Positions 25,067 to 34,232 of a stretch of DNA of 54,736 bases are shown piece by piece. Position numbers and translations under genes: made by a program. Source of the DNA: Planctomycetota bacterium. GTDB lineage: Bacteria > Planctomycetota > UBA1135 > UBA2386. Each line of letters opens with the position of its first letter. Positions within the stretch are counted from its first letter, which is position 1. The notes beneath the pieces are model-generated. The model saw only the letters and a program-made list of their open reading frames with translations, was not told the origin of the DNA and did no database searches. The stretch spans positions 70,933-125,668 of the forward strand of contig JAPYTD010000003.1 in NCBI GenBank assembly GCA_029936315.1, given 5' to 3'.

Positions 25067-26484
25067 AGACTATGGAAATCGAGATGTTGCCCGACGTCGA
25101 TGTCGTCGAGCTCGACAACGGCTTTCGCGCGTTGCTCGTCGAGCGCGGTCCACTGCCAGTTGTCGCTTCGGTGCTCTGGTATCAGGTGGGTTCGCGCGAT
25201 GAACACACCGGCGAGACCGGCTTGTCGCACTTCTTGGAGCACATGATGTTCAAAGGCACGCCCGAGTTTGGCAAAGGCCAGATCGACGTGCAGACGAGCA
25301 AGATGGGCGGCAGTAACAACGCCTTCACCGACACGGACAGCACGGCCTATTACTTCTCGATGGCTGCGGATCGTTGGGAGACTGCGCTTGAGATCGAAGC
25401 GAGTCGCATGCGCGGCTGCCTGCTCGACCCGGTCGAGTTCGAAAGCGAGAAGAGCGTCGTGCTCGAAGAGTTGGCGATGGGTGAGGACGAGCCGTGGCGG
25501 CCGCTGTTTCAGGCGAGCGAGTCGATGCTCTACCAAACGCATCCGTACCACCATCCGATCATTGGCTACAAGGAAGAACTCGAGCGCCTCGATGCGGCCA
25601 GCATGCGCGCATACTACGAGCGCCACTACGGCCCCAATCGCGCGTGCCTGACGGTGGTCGGTGCGATCGACAAGAAACGCACGCGTCGTCGCATCAAAGA
25701 GTTGTTCGGCAGCATCCCGCGCGCGCAGGAGCGTCAGACCGCGATTGCAGAACCGCAACCGCAGGGCGAGCGTCGGGCCGTCTTACACACGCCGCACTCG
25801 GTGACGCGCCTGTGTATCGGGTTCCCTACTTGCCGTACGGGCGAACGCGACGACTACGCGCTTGATCTGATCGCGAACGATCTCGGCAACAGCAAGAACA
25901 GTCGGCTCTACCGCCGCCTCGTCATCAAGGATCAGACCGTGACCGACATCAGTGTGATGAACGAGCCGCGGCAGGATCCTGGTGGCTTCTTCATTCTCGC
26001 CGAACTGCATCCCGGCGTGCCCCCCGAGAAGGTCGAGAAGGCCATTCGCGAGGAGGTGGCGGAGCTGACCAAACAAGGTGTCGCCGAACGTGACCTGCGC
26101 CGCATTCGCACGCAGATCGAATCGTCGTTCTTGTTCCAAAACGAAACCGCACTCGACCTGGCCATGAAGCTGGCTCGGTTCGAAGCCGGAACGGTCAAGG
26201 GCTATCGCACACTCGAAGAGGTGCTGCCCACTTACGACTCGATGACGCGTAAGGAACTGAAAGAAACCGCGGCGAAGTATCTGCAGTTTGACCGCTCGGT
26301 GGTCGTGTGGGGACTTCCGGCGCCGGTAGCGGAGACCAAGGGGCGCAAGAAGGCGATCGCGAAGCCGAAGGCAGCCAAGAAGAAGGCAGCCAAGAAGAAG
26401 ACAGCCAAGAAGAAAACACCGAAGAAGAAGGTGACCAAGAAGAAGGTCGCCAAGAAGGGCAAGGCGGGGAGCAAGAAGCAGTGA
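25063..26484 (+). CDS. M16 family zinc metallopeptidase (active subunit)
   Basis: 473 residues. Inverted zinc motif HXXEH is HFLEH (His56, Glu59, His60), with the third ligand at Glu135/136 (VVLEELAMGEDEPWRPL), the expected 74-76 residues later. Pitrilysin-fold features: NAFTDTDSTAYYFSMA, PYHHPIIGYKEELERLD, YYERHYGPNRACLTVVG. About 420 residues of peptidase are followed by a 45-residue Lys/Ala tail (KKAAKKKAAKKKTAKKK) of histone H1-like composition. No signal peptide is visible, so it may act in the cytoplasm. Start overlaps the previous stop by 4 bp (ATG 25072 possible); its stop overlaps the next M16 gene, likely its partner. Confidence 0.92.
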   Translation: MKTMEIEMLPDVDVVELDNGFRALLVERGPLPVVASVLWYQVGSRDEHTGETGLSHFLEHMMFKGTPEFGKGQIDVQTSKMGGSNNAFTDTDSTAYYFSMAADRWETALEIEASRMRGCLLDPVEFESEKSVVLEELAMGEDEPWRPLFQASESMLYQTHPYHHPIIGYKEELERLDAASMRAYYERHYGPNRACLTVVGAIDKKRTRRRIKELFGSIPRAQERQTAIAEPQPQGERRAVLHTPHSVTRLCIGFPTCRTGERDDYALDLIANDLGNSKNSRLYRRLVIKDQTVTDISVMNEPRQDPGGFFILAELHPGVPPEKVEKAIREEVAELTKQGVAERDLRRIRTQIESSFLFQNETALDLAMKLARFEAGTVKGYRTLEEVLPTYDSMTRKELKETAAKYLQFDRSVVVWGLPAPVAETKGRKKAIAKPKAAKKKAAKKKTAKKKTPKKKVTKKKVAKKGKAGSKKQ

Positions 26485-27734
26485 GCAAACAGATCATTCG
26501 TTTGTCCATCGCCGAACGCCAGCTCAAGAGTGGGCTGACATTGCTCTCCGTGCACAACCCGGGCGCACAGACCTACGCCTGCGTGACCTCGCTCGATGTG
26601 CGCATGGCCAACGAGGACTCGCGCTCTCCGGGCGTCGCGAACATGGTTGGTGAGTGCCTCGACGAAGGCACTTCCAAGCACAATGCGCTTGAGCTCGCTA
26701 CGGCGGCCGAAAACCTTGGTGCGATGATAGAAGGCAACCATCGCGGCGGCGTCGTCATGTGTCCGGCTGCACAGCAGAAGAAGGCGACCAACCTGCTGCG
26801 CGAGATGGTGCTCGAGCCAAGTTTCCCTGCGCGCGAAGTTCGCCGGGTGCAGGCTGAGGTCATGACCGAGATCCAGGCGGAAGAAGACGACCCTCGCTCG
26901 GTCGCCGGTCGCCTGTTCCGCAAGAAGGTCTACGGCGACCATCCCCTCGGTCGGCCGCTGCATGGCACCGTCAAGAGCGTCGCGTCGATCAAGCCAAAGC
27001 AGTTGCGCGACCATCATCGCACGTGGTTCCGACCGGGTGGCGGCTACATCGCTGCTTCGGGGCCGTTTGAGCATGACGACATGCTGGATCGTCTCGAACG
27101 CGCATTCGGGAGCTTCCGCGGTAAGGCGCCGGAGCACACGCCGCAGCCGAAACTTGAGTTGGCAGCCAAGGGGTGCAACGTGCACTTGCCGATGAAGCGC
27201 GAACAGGTTCACCTGTTCTTGGGCCACCTCGGCATTCGGCGAACGGATCCGGACTTCTACAAGCTGTCGGTTTTGGATCACATCCTCGGCTCTGGCCCGG
27301 GCTTCACGTCGCGTTGTTCACGTAAGCTGCGCGATGAACAGGGCCTGTGCTACTCCGTCTCGGCCGGCATCACCGGCAGCGCCGGCGAAGAGCCGGGCAC
27401 TTTCACCGCCTACATCGGCACTTCGCCCGAGCATCGCGAGAAGGCGCTCGCTGGCTTCCTCGCCGAGATCGACACGATCCGCAAGGAGTTGCCAAGCGAG
27501 ACGGAGTTGCAGGACGTCAAGGACTACCTGACCGGCAGCTTTGTGTTCGCACTCGAGCGCAACAGCAACCTGGCGGCGTATGCCATCCGCGCGCGTCGCT
27601 TTGGCCTGGGCTTCGACTTCATTGAGCGCTACCCCGATCTGATCAAGTCGGTCACCGTCGAGCAGATTCGCGAAGTGGCCGAAAAGCACTTACGCCCCGA
27701 TCGCCTGGCTATCATCAGCGCCGGCGCCTCCTAG
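26481..27734 (+). CDS. M16 family protein lacking the zinc motif (inactive partner subunit)
   Basis: 417 residues from GTG 26481, overlapping the preceding stop. Fold matches M16 (GVANMVGECLDEGTSK, EMVLEPSFPAREVRRVQAEVMTEIQAEEDDPRSVAGRLF, YGDHPLGRPLHGT, LDHILGSGPGFTSRCSRKLRDEQGLCYSVSA), but where HXXEH should lie it reads MVGEC, so zinc cannot bind in the usual way. The retained R/Y region (GLCYSVSAGITG) is the substrate-binding element that inactive partners supply in heterodimeric M16 peptidases such as mitochondrial processing peptidase. It should pair with the upstream product. Confidence 0.92.
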   Translation: MSKQIIRLSIAERQLKSGLTLLSVHNPGAQTYACVTSLDVRMANEDSRSPGVANMVGECLDEGTSKHNALELATAAENLGAMIEGNHRGGVVMCPAAQQKKATNLLREMVLEPSFPAREVRRVQAEVMTEIQAEEDDPRSVAGRLFRKKVYGDHPLGRPLHGTVKSVASIKPKQLRDHHRTWFRPGGGYIAASGPFEHDDMLDRLERAFGSFRGKAPEHTPQPKLELAAKGCNVHLPMKREQVHLFLGHLGIRRTDPDFYKLSVLDHILGSGPGFTSRCSRKLRDEQGLCYSVSAGITGSAGEEPGTFTAYIGTSPEHREKALAGFLAEIDTIRKELPSETELQDVKDYLTGSFVFALERNSNLAAYAIRARRFGLGFDFIERYPDLIKSVTVEQIREVAEKHLRPDRLAIISAGAS

Positions 27735-27769
27735 CAGTCAGCCAGAACCACCTGCCAACCAGCCAGAAC

Positions 27770-28564
27770 ATGCCCGCTCCTTCTCTCGACGAAGTCCTCG
27801 ATATCCTGCACGAGATCGCGCCGCTTGAACTGGCCGCCGAATGGGACAACGTTGGCGTGTTGCTGCGGCCCAACAGCGAGAGCGGTCCAGTCGCGAAGTG
27901 CATGCTGACGATCGACCTGACCGAGTCGGTGATTGCGGAGGCAAAGGCGTTCGGTGCCGATCTGGTCGTTTCTTACCACCCGCCGATCTTCAAGCCGTTG
28001 GGCCGGCTCGACGCCAACGATGCGACCCAGCGTCGCATCATCGCCGCGCTGCAGGCTGGCTTCGTCGTCTACTCACCGCACACCGCGCTCGATGCCGCAG
28101 CCGGTGGCCTCGCCGATTGGTTGATCCAGGGCGCGCTCGGCGACGACACCCCGGATGCCGTGCACGTTTGCGGCGATGGTGACTATGGTCGCTTGGCAGA
28201 GCTCAAGAAGCCGTTGGCGTTCAAGACCTTGCTCGATCGCTTGAAGGCGCTCTATGGCGTTGCCAACCTACAGGTCGCCAAGCCCGCGGGCATGAAGAGC
28301 AAGGTGAGCACGATTGCGGTTGCGGCCGGCGCCGGCAGTGGCGTGTTGCGCGGCGCATCAGCCGATGTGCTGGTGACTGGCGAGATGTCGCACCATGAAG
28401 TGCTGGCGGCGGTTGCTGGTGGCACGGCAGTCGTGTTGGCGGGTCACAGCAACACGGAGCGAGGCTTTTTGCGCATTCTCGGCAAGCGCCTAAGCTCGGA
28501 GTTCGGCAAGGGTCTGCTGGTCAAGGTCGCCAAGACTGACCGCGACCCACTGACGGTCGTCTAG
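27770..28564 (+). CDS. Nif3-like dinuclear metal-binding protein
   Basis: 264 residues, the short form without the inserted PII-like domain. Motifs: PLELAAEWDNVGVLL, DLVVSYHPPIF (His ligand), VYSPHTALDAAAGG (His and Asp ligands), VTGEMSHHEVLAA and LAGHSNTERGFL (His and Glu ligands). Nif3/GTP cyclohydrolase 1 type 2-like proteins form hexameric rings with paired metals; their in vivo role is unsettled. It starts 35 bp after the M16 partner and closes the manA-led operon. Convergent with the AI-2E exporter, separated only by a hairpin. Confidence 0.92.
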   Translation: MPAPSLDEVLDILHEIAPLELAAEWDNVGVLLRPNSESGPVAKCMLTIDLTESVIAEAKAFGADLVVSYHPPIFKPLGRLDANDATQRRIIAALQAGFVVYSPHTALDAAAGGLADWLIQGALGDDTPDAVHVCGDGDYGRLAELKKPLAFKTLLDRLKALYGVANLQVAKPAGMKSKVSTIAVAAGAGSGVLRGASADVLVTGEMSHHEVLAAVAGGTAVVLAGHSNTERGFLRILGKRLSSEFGKGLLVKVAKTDRDPLTVV

Positions 28565-28572
28565 GGTACGAA

Positions 28573-28591
28573 TACGGTGCCAGGCACCGTA
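28573..28591. terminator. Hairpin between convergent genes, with a TGCCAGGCA core
   Basis: TACGGTGC (28573-28580) and GCACCGTA (28584-28591) form an 8-bp perfect stem with a CAG loop; the outer GGGTAC/GTACCC bases may add further pairing. It lies in the 32 bp between the stops of the Nif3-like and AI-2E genes and could end transcription from both sides. No T run follows. Confidence 0.6.
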
Positions 28592-28596
28592 CCCGG

Positions 28597-29904
28597 TCAG
28601 GTCTCGACCGGTTTCTCACTCGGGTGTCGGATCGCGTGGCGGAACACGTAGTTGACGATCGGGATGCCGAGAATCAGGCCCCAGATGCCGAACAGCTTGC
28701 CGCCGATGGTCAGCACGATCAGCACGAGCACCGGGTTCATGTGCATGTGATGCCCGTAGATCTGCGGATTGAGCACGTAGGTCTCGAGCGCGTGCACGAC
28801 CATGATGATCCCAATCGCAATCAGCATGGTGCTGACGCCGCCGGCTTGCAGTGCGATCAGAGCGATTGGTGTCGAGCTGATGAACGTGCCCACAACCGGG
28901 ATGAAGCTGCAGAAGAACACGATTGTCGACAGCACCAGCAGGTTGTCGAGGCCGAGGATCCAGATGCCGATGCCAGTCAGGATCGTATTGCAGACGGCGA
29001 TGAACAGCTGCGCTTCGAGCGCACGGCCGAGCACGCGGCCGAAGCCGGCGATGTTCTCGGCGACTTCGTCATAGATGAAGCCGATCTTGGTGTTGCGGAG
29101 TCCCTGCACGCCGCGCTTGATCTTGCGCAGGTCGAGCACGATCAAGAACGAGAACAACAGCGACAGCAAGAACGACGACGCGTAGCTCAGGACGGACTGT
29201 CCGATCTCGAGCGGATTCTTGGCTAGCGACTCTCCCACATCGGAGACGAGGTCACGGATGATGTGCAACTCCGGCTTTGACTTCGGTTCTTCGTTCTCTT
29301 GTTCGCCGTTTCCCTGTTCGCCATTCTTCTGATCACCACCGCCTTCCTTGGGCTTGTCGGGGGTCTCGGGCTGCTGTGGTTTGCCGTTCTCCTCCGGCTT
29401 GTTGTTGGCCGGGGTGGCGTCTGGCTGTGTGCCCGGTTGGTCACCTGGGCTTGGCACGATCAATCCCTGGCTCAGCGCATCGGCATACTCGCGCGCCTCC
29501 ATGTGCGTGACGAGCGAGTCGTAGACCGCCGGGTAGTCCCTCAGGAAGATGTTCGCCTGCTTGTCTGCGTCGGCGATGTACTTATCCCGTTCGTTGAGGA
29601 AGTCGCTCGCTTGCTTCTGCACTTGCGGCAGCAGCGTGAAGCCGGTCGCGAACAGCGTGCCGAGGAACACCAGGCCAACGATTATCACCCGCAAGGGTCG
29701 GTGATTGATGCGATGCGCCAGGCCTTCGACGCCGTGTGCCTGGATGTAGGCAAACACGAAGGTCAGGAAGACCAGCAGCAGAAACGGCCGCAGGATGTAG
29801 AGCACTGCAATCAGCAGGCCCCACACGAAGCAGCGGGTGGTGAGCGAGAAAATGCGATCCCATGGTGGGGGAAGCGTCTTTTCGTTGGTCTCCTCGGACG
29901 TCAT
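28597..29904 (-). CDS. AI-2E family transporter
   Basis: 435 residues, with about eight membrane helices. The C-terminal family signature is present: VLSTIVFFCSFIPVVGTFISSTPIALIALQAGG followed by NPQIYGHHMHMNPVLVLIVLTIGGKLFGIWGLILGIPIVNYV. Members include TqsA (autoinducer-2 export) and sodium/proton antiporters, so the substrate cannot be assigned. A Pro/Glu/Lys/Gly-rich insert of about 75 residues (near residues 145-220) sits between the early helices and the VSDVGESLAKNPLEI helix; this loop is longer than in typical members. Start ATG 29904. Confidence 0.9.
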   Translation of the reverse strand: MTSEETNEKTLPPPWDRIFSLTTRCFVWGLLIAVLYILRPFLLLVFLTFVFAYIQAHGVEGLAHRINHRPLRVIIVGLVFLGTLFATGFTLLPQVQKQASDFLNERDKYIADADKQANIFLRDYPAVYDSLVTHMEAREYADALSQGLIVPSPGDQPGTQPDATPANNKPEENGKPQQPETPDKPKEGGGDQKNGEQGNGEQENEEPKSKPELHIIRDLVSDVGESLAKNPLEIGQSVLSYASSFLLSLLFSFLIVLDLRKIKRGVQGLRNTKIGFIYDEVAENIAGFGRVLGRALEAQLFIAVCNTILTGIGIWILGLDNLLVLSTIVFFCSFIPVVGTFISSTPIALIALQAGGVSTMLIAIGIIMVVHALETYVLNPQIYGHHMHMNPVLVLIVLTIGGKLFGIWGLILGIPIVNYVFRHAIRHPSEKPVET

Positions 29905-30005
29905 GCGATGCCGACACTAAGCCGCATCGTCGAGTCTGAAAAGCTGCGATCGCGGAATGTCGTGTGACCCGCACGTGGGCCTGTTCAGTTGGGTGTCGGG
30001 TGGCG

Positions 30006-33000
30006 ATGATCGACAACATGTGGCGTCTGGGTTTGTTGGCCGTGGTTGCAGCATTTACTGGCTGCTCAGAGAACCCCGGGCCAAAGGGCTCTGGCGGGCC
30101 GCCTAAGCCCGCGCATCTGCTGCTTAGCAAGCCGTTGCCCGACCGGCCCGTGGTTGCAGGCAAGCGTTTTGCCCGACTGGATGCGGCGGCGACTGGCCTG
30201 TCCTTCCGCAACGAGCTGCGGCCCGAGAACGTTGTCGGCTATGTCTACATGGGCGCCGGCCTGACAGTCGGGGACTATGACCAGGATGGCTTGCCCGATC
30301 TCTACCTGGTGTCGCAGGACGGGCCGAACAAGCTGTTCCGCCAGACGGCGCCGCTCAAGTTTGAAGATGTGACGGATAAGGTCGGTCTAGGCCTCGACGG
30401 CGGCGATGCCTGGGGCACGGCGGCGACGTTTGCCGATGTCGACGGGGATGCGGACCTCGACCTCTACGTCTGCAATCTCGAGTCGCCGAATCTGCTGTTT
30501 CTGAATCAGGGCGACGGCACGTTCGTTGAGAAGGCAGGGGCGTTTGGGCTCGGTGCTACCGCGGCATCGACCGGGGCGGCGTTCGCCGACTACGACAACG
30601 ACGGCGATCTAGACCTGTACTTGCTGACGAATCGTGTCTTCCGGCCGAGGTTAGAGAGGGAGATCGTCGCTGCGACCACGTTGCCTGGTCGGATCCGCAA
30701 GTCACGGGAGGAGTTGATGGCGCCAGAACTGACGTTCACGCTCGATGGCCACACATTCATCGCGGGGCAGCAGGATCGCCTGTTTCGCAACGATGGCTAT
30801 GCGAAGTTCGTCGACGTGACCGACGAAGTTGGCCTGAAGGACCACGGCAACGGCTTGTCGGTGGTCTGGTGGGACTTCGATGCCGATGGCTATCAGGATC
30901 TCTACGTCGCGAACGACTTCCATTCGCCGGACCAACTCTATCGCAACCTCGGCGATGGTACGTTTATGGATGTCACCAAGCAGCGCCTGCCGCACACCGC
31001 GTTCTTCGGCATGGGCACGGACTTCGCCGACATCAACAACGATGGCATGATGGATTTGTGCGTCGCCGACATGTCGAGCACGTCGCACTACATGGGCAAG
31101 ATGCTCATGGGCAACATGGATCAGTATCGCTGGTTCTTGATGAACTCAGATCCGCAGCAGTACATGCGCAACGCGCTGTACGTGAACACCGGCACCGAGC
31201 ACTTTCTCGAAGCGGCACACATGGCCGGGCTCGCCAGCACCGATTGGACGTGGACGGTGCGGTTCGCGGACTTCGACGGAGATGGCCGACAGGATTTCTT
31301 CGCGACCAACGGCATCCCCGTGTTTGCCGACAACCCAGACATTGGCAACCGCGTCAAGAAGCTATGGAGTCAGGGGCAACGTCAGGCAGCGCTCGAAGTC
31401 ATGCGCAACATGCCGCGCATCGACGAGAAGAACATCGCACGGCGCAATCTTGGCGACCTGAAGTTTGAGGACGTCGGCGCCGAATGGGGCCTTGATGAAA
31501 ATGGCGTCACCCACGGTGCCGTCGTGGTCGACCTCGATGGCGATGGCGACCTCGATGTTGTCACCAACAACCTCAACGCCGATGCGAGTGTGTTCCAAAA
31601 CCGCACGACAGGCACGCATCGACTGGTGGTTCGCCTGCACGCCGCCGCTGGCAACCACTTCGGCGTGGGCGCCAGTGTGCAGTTGCAAGCCGGGGGCTTA
31701 GTGCAGACGCAGCAGGTCTCGTTGACGCGTGGCTACATGAGCGCCGGCGATGCGACTCTGAACTTTGGCCTTGGTTCTGCTACCAAGATCACACAATTGG
31801 AAGTGCGGTGGCCAAGTGGTCGCAGACAAAGGGTCGACGGCTTGGCGGTCGATTTCGTGCACGAGATATGGGAAGACGAGCAGCTCAAGCCGAACGCGTT
31901 CGTGTCTGAAGTCGTGATGCCACTCCTGTCCGTGGCGGCAACGCCGTTCTCACATCGCGAGCGTGACTTTGACGACTTCGCCGAGCAGCCGCTGTTGCCG
32001 CATCGCTTGTCACGGCTGGGTCCGGGCATTGCCTGCGGTGACGTCGATGGCGACGGCGATGACGATGTCTGGTGTGGCGGCGCGGCAGGTCAGGCCGGGA
32101 CCTTGCTGCGCAACACGGATGGCAAGTTCGAGCCGATTGCAGGTCCGTGGCAGGCGGATCACGAATGCGAAGACCTCGGCTCTGTGTTCCTCGACTTCGA
32201 TTCCGACGGCGATCTGGATCTGTTCGTCGGCAGCGGTGGGGTCGAAGCTGGCGACAACAAGGAGTTGTTGCGCGACCGGCTCTACGTCAATGACGGCAAC
32301 GGCACGTTTGCGCGCGCCAGCGACGACGCGTTGCCCGGGCATGCAACGAGCACCAGTGTCGTTGCGGCAGCGGACTACGATCGGGATGGCGACCTCGACC
32401 TGTTCGTTGGCTGTCGCGTCACACCCGGCCGCTTCCCGCATGCGGATGCGAGCGTTCTGCTGCGCAACGACGATGGCAAGTTCGTCGACGCGAGCGCAGC
32501 TGTCACTGGCTTGGCCGATGTAGGCATGGTTAGCGGTGCGTGTTGGGCGGATCTCGATGGCGATGGTTTCGTCGATCTCGTCGTGGCGGCCCAGTGGCAA
32601 CCAATCCGCGTGTTCCACAACGACGAGGGTCGCAAGTTCACGGAGCAAACAACCGACTACAAGCTCGATTCTCTGCAAGGCCTTTGGAACGGCATCGCAG
32701 CCGGCGATCTCGATGGTGACGGCGACATCGATCTGGTCGCAACCAACCTCGGTCTCAACAGCAAATACCACGCGTCGCCAGCCGAGCCGATGGAACTGTT
32801 CGCGAGCGACTTCGACGGCAACGGCACGCTTGACGTCATCGAGGCGAAGCGCTCCGGCGGCAAGATACTGCCCGTTCGCGGGCTTAGTTGCAGTGGCGGC
32901 GCGATGCCGTTCTTGCGCGAGAAGTTCTCAACCTACGACGCATTTGCGCGAGCCACCCTCGGCCAGATCTATGGTACGGCGTTACAGGAATGCCTGACGC

Positions 33001-33632
33001 TGTCGTGCACCGAGTTGCGGCACGTGGTGTTGGAGAACGACGATGGTCGCTTCGTTGCGCATCCATTGCCGCGAGTCGCGCAAGTGTCGGCCGGCTTCGG
33101 CGTCGTGATCCGCGACATCGACGCCGATGGCCACCAGGACATCTTCCTGGCACACAACTTCTTCTCGCCCGAGCCGGAGACGGGCCGCATTGATGGCGGC
33201 CTGAGTATCTGCCTGCATGGCGTTGGCGACCTGAGGTTCGAGCAGCGGCTAGATGACGTTGCCTTGCCCGGCGACAGCAAGGCCGTTGCGTCGCTCGATT
33301 ACGACCAAAACGGCGTGGTCGACTTGCTGGTTTCTTCAAACGATGGGCCGCTGCGCGTGTTGTCTTCACGCGGCAAGCCTCAACTGGCCGTCCGTCTTGC
33401 GGGTGCCACAGGCAATCCCGCTGGCGTTGGCAGCTGGATCACGCTGCTGCGCGGCGAGCAGACGTTCGTGCGCGAACTGCGTGCTGGAGGCGGCTACCTG
33501 GCACAGTCTGCTCCGATTGCATGGTTTCACAATGCGCAGCGAGGGGACACGCTCGTCGTACGTTGGCCCGACGGCGTCGAGACCAGGCACGAGGTCGCCG
33601 AGGCGCGCGGCACGATGGTCTTGAAGCGGTAA
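30006..33632 (+). CDS. Large FG-GAP / ASPIC-UnbV (CRTAC1-like) lipoprotein
   Basis: 1208 residues from ATG 30006. Lipobox VVAAFTGC at the N-terminus. Many FG-GAP/VCBS blades with calcium-type DxDxDG loops (GDYDQDGLPDLYL, ADVDGDADLDLYV, ADYDNDGDLDLYL, WDFDADGYQDLYV, VDLDGDGDLDVV and more). A UnbV (ASPIC) segment lies mid-protein (VGASVQLQAGGLVQTQQVSLTRGYMSAGD.. LEVRWPSGRRQRVDG) and a second closes the protein (GVGSWITLLRG.. DTLVVRWPDGVETRHEV), so the whole reads as two propeller-UnbV units fused. Likely exported and attached by lipid; possibly binds polysaccharide, which is not shown. The end overlaps a minus-strand kelch remnant by 106 bp. Confidence 0.9.
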   Translation: MIDNMWRLGLLAVVAAFTGCSENPGPKGSGGPPKPAHLLLSKPLPDRPVVAGKRFARLDAAATGLSFRNELRPENVVGYVYMGAGLTVGDYDQDGLPDLYLVSQDGPNKLFRQTAPLKFEDVTDKVGLGLDGGDAWGTAATFADVDGDADLDLYVCNLESPNLLFLNQGDGTFVEKAGAFGLGATAASTGAAFADYDNDGDLDLYLLTNRVFRPRLEREIVAATTLPGRIRKSREELMAPELTFTLDGHTFIAGQQDRLFRNDGYAKFVDVTDEVGLKDHGNGLSVVWWDFDADGYQDLYVANDFHSPDQLYRNLGDGTFMDVTKQRLPHTAFFGMGTDFADINNDGMMDLCVADMSSTSHYMGKMLMGNMDQYRWFLMNSDPQQYMRNALYVNTGTEHFLEAAHMAGLASTDWTWTVRFADFDGDGRQDFFATNGIPVFADNPDIGNRVKKLWSQGQRQAALEVMRNMPRIDEKNIARRNLGDLKFEDVGAEWGLDENGVTHGAVVVDLDGDGDLDVVTNNLNADASVFQNRTTGTHRLVVRLHAAAGNHFGVGASVQLQAGGLVQTQQVSLTRGYMSAGDATLNFGLGSATKITQLEVRWPSGRRQRVDGLAVDFVHEIWEDEQLKPNAFVSEVVMPLLSVAATPFSHRERDFDDFAEQPLLPHRLSRLGPGIACGDVDGDGDDDVWCGGAAGQAGTLLRNTDGKFEPIAGPWQADHECEDLGSVFLDFDSDGDLDLFVGSGGVEAGDNKELLRDRLYVNDGNGTFARASDDALPGHATSTSVVAAADYDRDGDLDLFVGCRVTPGRFPHADASVLLRNDDGKFVDASAAVTGLADVGMVSGACWADLDGDGFVDLVVAAQWQPIRVFHNDEGRKFTEQTTDYKLDSLQGLWNGIAAGDLDGDGDIDLVATNLGLNSKYHASPAEPMELFASDFDGNGTLDVIEAKRSGGKILPVRGLSCSGGAMPFLREKFSTYDAFARATLGQIYGTALQECLTLSCTELRHVVLENDDGRFVAHPLPRVAQVSAGFGVVIRDIDADGHQDIFLAHNFFSPEPETGRIDGGLSICLHGVGDLRFEQRLDDVALPGDSKAVASLDYDQNGVVDLLVSSNDGPLRVLSSRGKPQLAVRLAGATGNPAGVGSWITLLRGEQTFVRELRAGGGYLAQSAPIAWFHNAQRGDTLVVRWPDGVETRHEVAEARGTMVLKR

Positions 33633-34232
33633 TACAGCGTCGCAACGACTGCGTTGCTGACGGCGCCGAAGCCACTGATCGATGTCGGGTCCAGCGTGAC
33701 GCCCTGCGCCGCCAGCAAACTGCCCGACAGAGATGGGTTTGTCGGTATCGAGACGGACACCTGTTCCGCTGCTCCCGCGGTTGTCGTGGGCGTGAAGGCC
33801 GCGAGCACCATGCCCGTGGCGCCACCGACGCAAACAACGCTTGCGACCGCGGGCCAGAAAACCAGGTCTCGACCGAACTTGCCTGCCGGAGGCACGGCTA
33901 CGGGCACCTGCAACCACTGACTGCCATCGAACTCCCACGTATCGTCGTACCAGGGTGACTGGATCAAGCTAGTACCACCCTGCAATACGGTGCGACCGCA
34001 GATTGGGTCGTGTGCCAAACGGAACGCCACGCGCGGTGGTGGTGCGGTGAACGTCGTAATCTGGGTCCAAGTGCTGCCGAGAGTCCACGTCTCACACAGC
34101 AGCGTGCTTGCCGCAGGCCTCTGATGTTGCAGAGTTACGGCAGCGCATGCGGCTGCCGAACGAGTAGCTTCACCGTTCGCGAATTGACGTCGCGGGGCTG
34201 TACGGCGACGCTGCGTGGGTGAAGCTACTTGT
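33527..34232 (-). pseudogene. Decayed kelch-repeat secreted protein gene
   Basis: An open frame with no ATG/GTG/TTG before GTG 34030, though kelch-like sequence begins upstream of it (ETWTLGSTWTQITTF, then HDPICGRTVLQGG and DDTWEFDGSQWLQVPV). Only two blades can be read before a C-terminal part (PTNPSLSGSLLAAQGVTLDP.. FGAVSNAVVATLYY) typical of the ends of planctomycete kelch or galactose-oxidase-like proteins, which normally have four or more blades. So the start and the middle are lost. The last part overlaps the 3' end of the UnbV gene and is not conserved. It fills the 585-bp gap before the phosphodiesterase gene. Confidence 0.6.
34163..34229 (+). promoter_or_regulatory. Nested inverted repeats enclosing a start codon
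   Basis: AGTAGCTTCACC (34163-34174) and GGTGAAGCTACT (34218-34229) are perfect 12-base inverted repeats, and inside them CGTCGC (34188-34193) pairs with GCGACG (34205-34210). The right outer arm contains the GTG start of the phosphodiesterase at 34219. A folded leader would hide the start codon. Regulatory use is inferred only from position and pairing. Confidence 0.4.

Noticed and set aside
29299..29967. 222-codon plus-strand frame opposite the AI-2E transporter
   Set aside because: The minus strand holds the conserved transporter helices; this is a shadow frame.
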